Of a stretch of DNA of 64,000 nt, positions 58,616 to 64,000 are shown one piece after another. The stretch is from Procambarus clarkii (lineage: Eukaryota > Arthropoda > Malacostraca > Decapoda > Cambaridae). Position numbers and translations under genes: made by a program. Numbering within the stretch: position 1 is the first letter of the stretch; every line of letters starts with the position of its first letter. The stretch lies in assembly GCF_040958095.1 (NCBI RefSeq), contig NC_091198.1:37421738-37485737 (forward strand). The letters are read 5' to 3'. The notes under the pieces were generated by a model. It had not been told where the DNA came from. It did no database searches and worked only from the letters and a program-made list of their open reading frames with translations.

Positions 58616-61600
58616 CCAATCCTAGTGCCCTCCCTGTGTATTCAGTAGCTACCCAAAATAGATTTGGACACTTGACAGAGGAGGACACTGACTCTAGACC
58701 AGTTGTAGATGTTGACGGATCCACAGTAAATTTGACACAAACAAGACGCAGATATCCCAGACAACATAAGTCAAAAATAGTAACTTGTCCAGTCTCAAGT
58801 GATGGTCCCCTTGTATCAGCCATTGTACATGGTAGAGTTTTAAAAGTTTTTCTTGACTCAGGTGCAAAAATTAATATTGTCAAGCCCTCAGCTCTTAGAG
58901 ACATTGAAAGTATGCACCCTACTATTTTAAAACAGTCACACATACCTTTTCTAAGTGGTATTTCAGGAAATAAAGTAAAAGTTCAGGGTGAAATTGACCT
59001 CCCACTCAAGTTCAATGATGTCACATTGTCTATAACATGTTTAGTTGTTGACATTATTCATTTTCCTGGAGACATTCTCTTAGGTCTGTACACCATGATT
59101 GATGAAAATATTGCATTGTTTCCCCATCATTGGAACATAAGTATCAAAGACCATGTCATACCCTTGTGTAGCATGTATCGACAGGGCCACGAGTTCAACC
59201 TTCAATCAGATTATGTTAATTTTGTTGACACCCGCCTTGCAAGCGTAGGTTTGTCAGATCATTGTCGTGGTAGCATACCCGAGAAAACAGGCACTCGATT
59301 GAAGCATAGTAGTTGTGCAGTTGTTAAGGAGAATGAGTATCGGGACTTTCTGGAAGGGGACGCCCTAACGGATTCTCGTTGTCTCGCTCGCCTGGCAGCT
59401 TCCATCTCTGAAGTCAGTGGTTCCACGGCTACTGACACTGTGCTACACCCTCATTCTCTCACCAGAATAAGAGTTAAGGTTCAGGGAGTGCCTGAGTTGT
59501 CGGATGTGATTGCGGAAAGTGAAACATGTAAAGTGAATGGTACATTTGTTGAACCCTCCTGGCACACAGTGCAGGATGGTACTGTCTCACTTTTTATCGC
59601 GAACACAAGTAATGCCGATATCCATCTCCAGTCTGGTACCCATGTTGTAGATTTTGCCCATTACTCGTTACCGGTGCGAGTTGTGGATGATGTCTCCATG
59701 GATCATACTGTTTGTACACTCACACCAGGAGAACAGGGATCTCAGCCAGAGGTGCAAGCGCAACACCTCAGTCCTACTGATTTTCCTGACTCTGTGGCTC
59801 AGCTTTTGGAAATTTTGAACAGGAATAGAGCTGTTGTTGCTCTACCAGGAGAAAAATTAGGTCTCACTCCTCTTATTACACATAAAATTCCCCTTGAACA
59901 AGGAACTACGCCTATTTATGTACCAGCTTACCGTCTTCCCCATTCTCAGAGAGCAGAAGCAGATAGACTTGTAGAAGAAATGTTACAGAGTGATGTAATT
60001 GAATCGAGTAATTCGCCATGGAACGCTCCATTGATTCTTGTACCAAAGCGAGATGGGACTTGGAGACCTGTAATCGATTATCGCAAGCTTAACAGAGTAA
60101 CAATACCTGATCGTTTCCCACTTCCAGTTCTAAATGATTTGTTGCAAAGTATTGGTCGAAACAAAGTATTCTCAACGTTAGATTTGTTGCAGGGATTCTG
60201 GCAAATCCCCCTTGATGAGGAAAGTAAACAATTGACAGCCTTTAGTACTCCCAATGGTCATTTTCATTTCAAAAGAATGCCGTTTGGTTTGCGTAGTAGT
60301 CCAATAACCTTTTCACGGCTCATGACAAATCTATTTCGTAGATTGATAGGAAGTACGCTTCTAGTTTACCTTGATGATCTCATAATCATGTCGCAAGATG
60401 TTCAGACTCATTTCCAGAACCTTCAAAAGGTACTTGCAAAGCTCGCTGAAGCTAATTTAAAAATAAAGCTTGCAAAATGTTCATTTTTAAAGCAAAAGAT
60501 GAATTTCCTAGGTCATACAGTTACACCTTCAGGTATTACATTGAATGAATCAAAAATTATTGCTGCCCGTGATTTTCCAACACCTCGTACCGCAGAAGCC
60601 GTAAGACAGTTCACAGGTCTTGTAGGATTTTATCGTTCATTTATTGCTGGATTCTCTATTATAGCCGCTCCGCTTTACAAGTTGCAAAGAAAAGATGAAC
60701 CCTTTGTTTGGGGAGAGGCCCAGGATCAATCATTCAAAAAACTCAAAGCAGCCTTGATTTCGTCACCTGTCCTTAGGTATCCAGATTTTTCTAAACCTTT
60801 TACGTTGGTTACAGATGCTAGTGACATAGGTCTAGGTGCTGCATTACTTCAAACAGAAGGTCACAGAGATCACGCAATAGCTTATGCTAGCCGCACATTA
60901 TCCAAAGAAGAGAAAAATTATAGTGCAACAGAACGAGAAGCCTTGGCAGTTGTTTGGGCACTTAAACATTTCAAGGATACAATTTATAATTACCCAGTTC
61001 ATGTTCTTACAGATCACCAACCATTAATTCCCTTGTTCAAAAATAAGAATCCAGTTGGAAAGTTTGCTAGATATTTGCTCACAATTCAAGAATTCAATCC
61101 CACATTTGGATATATTCCAGGAAAGCAAAATGTTGTAGCGGATGCGTTTTCTCGACACGTAGCTGCGATTCAGTTAAATTACCCAGCATTAGATGCTACA
61201 GTAGTAGAAACGGAACAAAGACAAGACCCCATATGGGCACCCGTCATTAAATTTTTGACTAAGCAAGACACTCGCCCGATTCATAAACCGCCAGTACCAT
61301 TAAAAGAACTAGTTATGTTGGACAATTTACTGTGTAGAGTAGTAAAGCTAGGGACAGCCCCGAGGAAATGTTGTCAGTTAGTTGTTCCAGCTGTCTTGGT
61401 ACCAACTGTGTTAAAAATTATCCATGATGCTCCTGCAAGTGCACATCCAGGAAAGGATCGTACACTCCAACAAGGTCGATTGAAATATTTTTGGCCAAAA
61501 ATGGCTAAGGAGATTGCTCATTATGTTGACAGATGTTTAACTTGTTTACAGCACAAGGGACATGTTTCAGGACCTAATCCAATTCAGGTGTACCCAGCAA

Positions 61601-62757
61601 CTAAAGCTCCTTGGGAACGAATATCGATGGACTTATTGACAAATTTTGCGGAAACAGAGAAAGGGAACAAACATTTGCTTGTAATGGTCGATAATTTTTC
61701 ACGGTTTTGCGAACTAGTTCCTATCCCGAACAAAACAGCAGAAACCATAGCCAGCGCATTCCATGACCAAATAATTTGTAGATATAGTATGCCTAAAGTA
61801 ATCCTTTCAGATAATGGTCCAGAATTCAGTAATAGTATTCTAACTAGCTTGTGTGATTTATATAACATCAAAAAATGTAGCATCATGCCTTATCATCCGG
61901 CAAGTAATGGACTAGCTGAACGTACTAACAGGAAAGTGTTAGATGCCTTGAGAGTCACGTTGAATTTTGATAACAACAATTGGGATGATTTTATACCCTT
62001 AATTCAGTGTGCTATAAATTCTTCAATTAATGTTTCTACTGGTGACACACCTCACGCTATTCTTTATGGTACAGATAAGATCCTCCCTAATGAATTGATT
62101 AACGTACCTCCTACTCCCTTATATAACGTAGATGATTTTGTTCAAGTGAAGCGTAGACAAATGCAATTAGTATTCAAGAAAATACGAGAACAACTGTCCA
62201 AAGCAACAGCCGAGTTCACTCTAGCAAGGAATGCACGAGCTAAACCCAATAAAATAACTATTGGATCTGTAGTAATGATACTTAACCAACACAGGTCTGG
62301 TCCTATGTACAAGTTAACTAAGAAATTTTTGGGTCCATATAAGGTAATCGAGCTTATTAAAGGTAACAAATACAGACTTAAGAACTTGTTAACAGGAGAA
62401 TATATAAATGAACATTTAGACCACATGAAGTTAGCTAAAATGACTGTTGACGAGACTGATGAGGAAGATGACAATGAACTTACCCAGACAGATACTCCTA
62501 CTCGGACACCACCTCCTGTGGTTGACAGACCACTGGATGTTCAGCAACCCCATACTAGCAATTATAATCTTAGATCTAGACCTCTCGTTTCAACCGTGCA
62601 CTCACCACATGTCCATTGGCTAGATGTTAACGAGGATATCTCTCAAGATGATAGTTTGTCGCATGAAGTTTCACCTGTTCCGGACCTTCAGTCAGAGCCA
62701 GAGTTGTATAGTGCTCTGGATGAGCTAGGTGTAGATATCCGCAGAATTTATAATTGA
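58582..62757 (+). CDS. pol: Pol polyprotein: protease, reverse transcriptase, RNase H, integrase
   Basis: Start placed at the -1 frameshift; the frame has no ATG before 58912, supporting expression as Gag-Pol. Residue numbers count from codon 58636. Protease: LDSGAK (D74), later GDILLGL. Reverse transcriptase: about 430-610, WRPVIDYRKLN, MPFGLRSSP and catalytic YLDD 578-581. RNase H: D727 (VTDAS), E766/E768 (ATEREAL), D793 (LTDHQ). Integrase: zinc site H930, H937, C967, C970; catalytic D999 (SMDLL), D1059 (SDNGPEF), E1095, exactly D-x35-E; GPY/F-like module about 1220-1255 (FLGPYKVIELI). No chromodomain seen. The acidic, Pro-rich tail ends near residue 1373. All catalytic residues are present, so the element may be competent. 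Confidence 0.95.
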   Translation, partial: PPRPSANQFKLANPSALPVYSVATQNRFGHLTEEDTDSRPVVDVDGSTVNLTQTRRRYPRQHKSKIVTCPVSSDGPLVSAIVHGRVLKVFLDSGAKINIVKPSALRDIESMHPTILKQSHIPFLSGISGNKVKVQGEIDLPLKFNDVTLSITCLVVDIIHFPGDILLGLYTMIDENIALFPHHWNISIKDHVIPLCSMYRQGHEFNLQSDYVNFVDTRLASVGLSDHCRGSIPEKTGTRLKHSSCAVVKENEYRDFLEGDALTDSRCLARLAASISEVSGSTATDTVLHPHSLTRIRVKVQGVPELSDVIAESETCKVNGTFVEPSWHTVQDGTVSLFIANTSNADIHLQSGTHVVDFAHYSLPVRVVDDVSMDHTVCTLTPGEQGSQPEVQAQHLSPTDFPDSVAQLLEILNRNRAVVALPGEKLGLTPLITHKIPLEQGTTPIYVPAYRLPHSQRAEADRLVEEMLQSDVIESSNSPWNAPLILVPKRDGTWRPVIDYRKLNRVTIPDRFPLPVLNDLLQSIGRNKVFSTLDLLQGFWQIPLDEESKQLTAFSTPNGHFHFKRMPFGLRSSPITFSRLMTNLFRRLIGSTLLVYLDDLIIMSQDVQTHFQNLQKVLAKLAEANLKIKLAKCSFLKQKMNFLGHTVTPSGITLNESKIIAARDFPTPRTAEAVRQFTGLVGFYRSFIAGFSIIAAPLYKLQRKDEPFVWGEAQDQSFKKLKAALISSPVLRYPDFSKPFTLVTDASDIGLGAALLQTEGHRDHAIAYASRTLSKEEKNYSATEREALAVVWALKHFKDTIYNYPVHVLTDHQPLIPLFKNKNPVGKFARYLLTIQEFNPTFGYIPGKQNVVADAFSRHVAAIQLNYPALDATVVETEQRQDPIWAPVIKFLTKQDTRPIHKPPVPLKELVMLDNLLCRVVKLGTAPRKCCQLVVPAVLVPTVLKIIHDAPASAHPGKDRTLQQGRLKYFWPKMAKEIAHYVDRCLTCLQHKGHVSGPNPIQVYPATKAPWERISMDLLTNFAETEKGNKHLLVMVDNFSRFCELVPIPNKTAETIASAFHDQIICRYSMPKVILSDNGPEFSNSILTSLCDLYNIKKCSIMPYHPASNGLAERTNRKVLDALRVTLNFDNNNWDDFIPLIQCAINSSINVSTGDTPHAILYGTDKILPNELINVPPTPLYNVDDFVQVKRRQMQLVFKKIREQLSKATAEFTLARNARAKPNKITIGSVVMILNQHRSGPMYKLTKKFLGPYKVIELIKGNKYRLKNLLTGEYINEHLDHMKLAKMTVDETDEEDDNELTQTDTPTRTPPPVVDRPLDVQQPHTSNYNLRSRPLVSTVHSPHVHWLDVNEDISQDDSLSHEVSPVPDLQSEPELYSALDELGVDIRRIYN

Positions 62758-63563
62758 ATGCACTCTGTAGTTATTCTGTTTGTTTTAAAAAAAAAAAAAA
62801 TCATTTGCAGTATTTCTACCACATGTGTCTTATTATTACCATTATATATAATGTATAGTTTTTCTCAACTTTATTTTGTTATGAATTAGATGCCATTGTT
62901 AAGTCTACTACCATTTGTATTTTTACAGTGCTTGTCATAAGAGTTATTATTGTTCTAGCAACCACATTGAGGCCAGTGAATCCTGACTGCTATCACGCAT
63001 ATGTTAGTCTTCTTGATCCAGGTCTTGTTTATGCTTGTAAATATATTGCACATTATATATATTGTACATTGGTCTTGTAAATATATTGTATATTTCAGAG
63101 AAAAAAAAAAAAAAAAAAAATGAGAAAAAAAAAAAAAATAATTATCTATCTTGAAATTCAATTGTGGTTGTTAGGTCAGAACTTTGTTGTATTAATGTAA
63201 TAATTGTTTAATTTTGTATGGTTTTCAAGCACTTGCCATTGACACATGTTAATTTTGTTTAGGCAATACCTTGAGTTGTATTGTTCATATCTGATCAGTA
63301 GACATACACATGTTCTTAATACTCTGGTTTAATCAAAGAATTGTTACCATGATTTTCACCTATTATGATGAATTTTTTTTTGGTGCATATATGCCGAGTT
63401 GTTAGTATTACGCACACCTGATCTTCTTTCAATGTTTTATTATGCAAATTTCACATGTAAGCCATTATTGAATGCCACCGAGGTCCTTTCAGTATCATTG
63501 TAACTATATAGCTAGCCAGAGCTTGTCGACAAGGGACGTCGACTTGGTAGCGTGTCCGAGCGG
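62758..63563 (+). other. 3' noncoding region of the retrotransposon
   Basis: About 800 bp without an open frame of note. It holds poly-A runs near 62787-62799 and 63101-63140, and a perfect 12-bp palindrome CTTGTCGACAAG at 63522-63533. No polypurine tract adjoins the 3' LTR; the nearest purine-only runs are the A-rich ones more than 400 bp upstream. Confidence 0.75.
63546..63563 (+). other. 18-nt tRNA-Leu 5'-end match abutting the 3' LTR
   Basis: GGTAGCGTGTCCGAGCGG matches the first 18 nt of human tRNA-Leu(AAG) (GGTAGCGTGGCCGAGCGG, recalled) at 17 of 18 positions. Its last base immediately precedes the LTR, in the place of the polypurine tract. It is not a whole tRNA gene: the LTR follows and no anticodon arm is present. 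See findings. Confidence 0.6.
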
Positions 63564-63797
63564 TGTTATACTCAAATTCTGTCAGTTGAAATGTAACCAA
63601 TCACAGGCAAGTAGGCCTCTGACGTCATGCCAGACAGAGGAGCATCAAGCCATGCTCCCAGCAGCCTCAGTTATCCTCACAGACCCAGAGTAGGTGGACC
63701 TCGGCTGGCCAGTTATACACCTGTTTGCCTCACTCAATAAATATATACAGAAGCGACTACTGTGTCTACATTCAACCCGAACAAGGCAAACGAATAC
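63564..63797 (+). repeat. 3' LTR (234 bp)
   Basis: Identical by eye to 55945-56178. It is followed by CACG counted from 63797, matching the four bases before the 5' LTR. Confidence 0.95.
63736..63741 (+). terminator. AATAAA polyadenylation signal in the 3' LTR
   Basis: AATAAA within CTCAATAAATATATAC, about 67 nt after the predicted R start of this LTR. Cleavage would fall some 15-30 nt later, closing R and leaving a U5 of about 40 nt. Confidence 0.7.
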
Positions 63798-64000
63798 ACG
63801 AATCGGATCTAACTTTTAAGGCGGAGTGACCGGCGGTCATAGGTCAGCAGGGTTGACATGTCTAATATTTCTCAAAGTTTTATTAACCATTTTGGGGATC
63901 GGGAACAGCTCTGCCGTTAGATGTTTGTAATTTAATTCAGTAAAATAATTCAACCAGTCTGGATCAATTAAGTACAACAGAGTTTAATTGTTATAACTTA
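63798..64000. other. right flank of the retrotransposon
   Basis: 203 bp up to the window end with no gene, repeat or RNA recognised. It starts ACGAATCGG, partly overlapping the candidate target duplication. Confidence 0.55.

Larger units (their letters stand above)
55945..63797 (+). mobile_element. intact Ty3/Gypsy LTR retrotransposon, 7.85 kb
   Basis: Order: 5' LTR, primer-binding site, long leader, gag, pol (protease, reverse transcriptase, RNase H, integrase), 3' noncoding region, 3' LTR. The two 234-bp LTRs look identical base for base and both open frames are unbroken, which suggests a recent insertion. The integrase lies after RNase H, as in Ty3/Gypsy and not Copia. A candidate target duplication CACG is at 55941-55944 and 63797-63800; if it is real, the last LTR base (C at 56178/63797) belongs to the target or to processing, so the right edge is uncertain by one base. 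No env-like frame is seen. It inserted about 300 bp beyond the 28-kb satellite. Confidence 0.95.

Noticed and set aside
58398..58943. Minus-strand 181-codon frame over the gag-pol junction
   Set aside because: Antisense shadow of gag and pol coding sequence.
62955..63161. Env-like or accessory frame after pol
   Set aside because: The only frame is antisense across poly-A runs, giving a poly-Phe artefact; no signal peptide or transmembrane protein is encoded downstream of pol.
63546..63563. A tRNA-Leu gene
   Set aside because: Only the first 18 nt are present; the LTR follows and no anticodon arm or T arm is found in order.

Overview
The window looks like animal, probably arthropod and most likely decapod crustacean, genomic DNA. 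The grounds are an intron-containing HEPN-NACHT (NLR-like) gene of a kind I associate with decapods, a tRNA-derived SINE resembling decapod SINEs, a LINE remnant, a Ty3/Gypsy element whose LTR carries an arthropod-type Inr+DPE promoter, and a very heavy load of tandem repeats. The decapod assignment rests on remembered family resemblance, not a search.

Layout. 1-19268 is one giant GA-rich minisatellite (18/21/24-bp units, about 900 copies) with higher-order duplications of about 3.6, 2.2 and 1.72 kb. It gives way to an ACC/AAC-rich stretch (to about 19515), AT-rich spacer and a ~55-bp minisatellite (19788-20262). 20533-26174 (minus strand) is the main host gene: exon 1 (26174-23528) encodes a HEPN domain with an R-x4-H motif, a NACHT NTPase and the start of a leucine-rich region; exon 2 (21446-20533) encodes about 22 copies of an 11-residue repeat followed by more leucine-rich-like sequence. 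The phase-matched intron of about 2.08 kb is largely two minisatellites, one full of TCAAGGTCA nuclear-receptor sites and one full of GTAAACAA forkhead sites. Upstream of the gene are a SINE (26281-26510) and a decayed LINE fragment (26915-27243).

27604-55636 is a 28-kb satellite of ~22-bp units (roughly 1,270 copies) with nested higher-order duplications, one of them a 3.6-3.8 kb unit present in three full copies and one partial copy.

55945-63797 is an apparently intact Ty3/Gypsy LTR retrotransposon of 7.85 kb: identical 234-bp LTRs, a candidate 4-bp target duplication (CACG), intact gag and pol in different frames, and a canonical -1 slippery heptamer GGGAAAC in the overlap. Its primer-binding site resembles the 3' end of tRNA-Leu. 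Unusually, the 18 nt abutting the 3' LTR, where a polypurine tract is expected, match the 5' end of tRNA-Leu. The last 203 bases are flanking sequence in which I recognise nothing.

Functionally there are only two coding systems: a candidate innate-immune STAND/NACHT protein with a possible RNase domain, and a young retrotransposon. Almost all the many other open frames are by-products of tandem repeats whose unit lacks stop codons.
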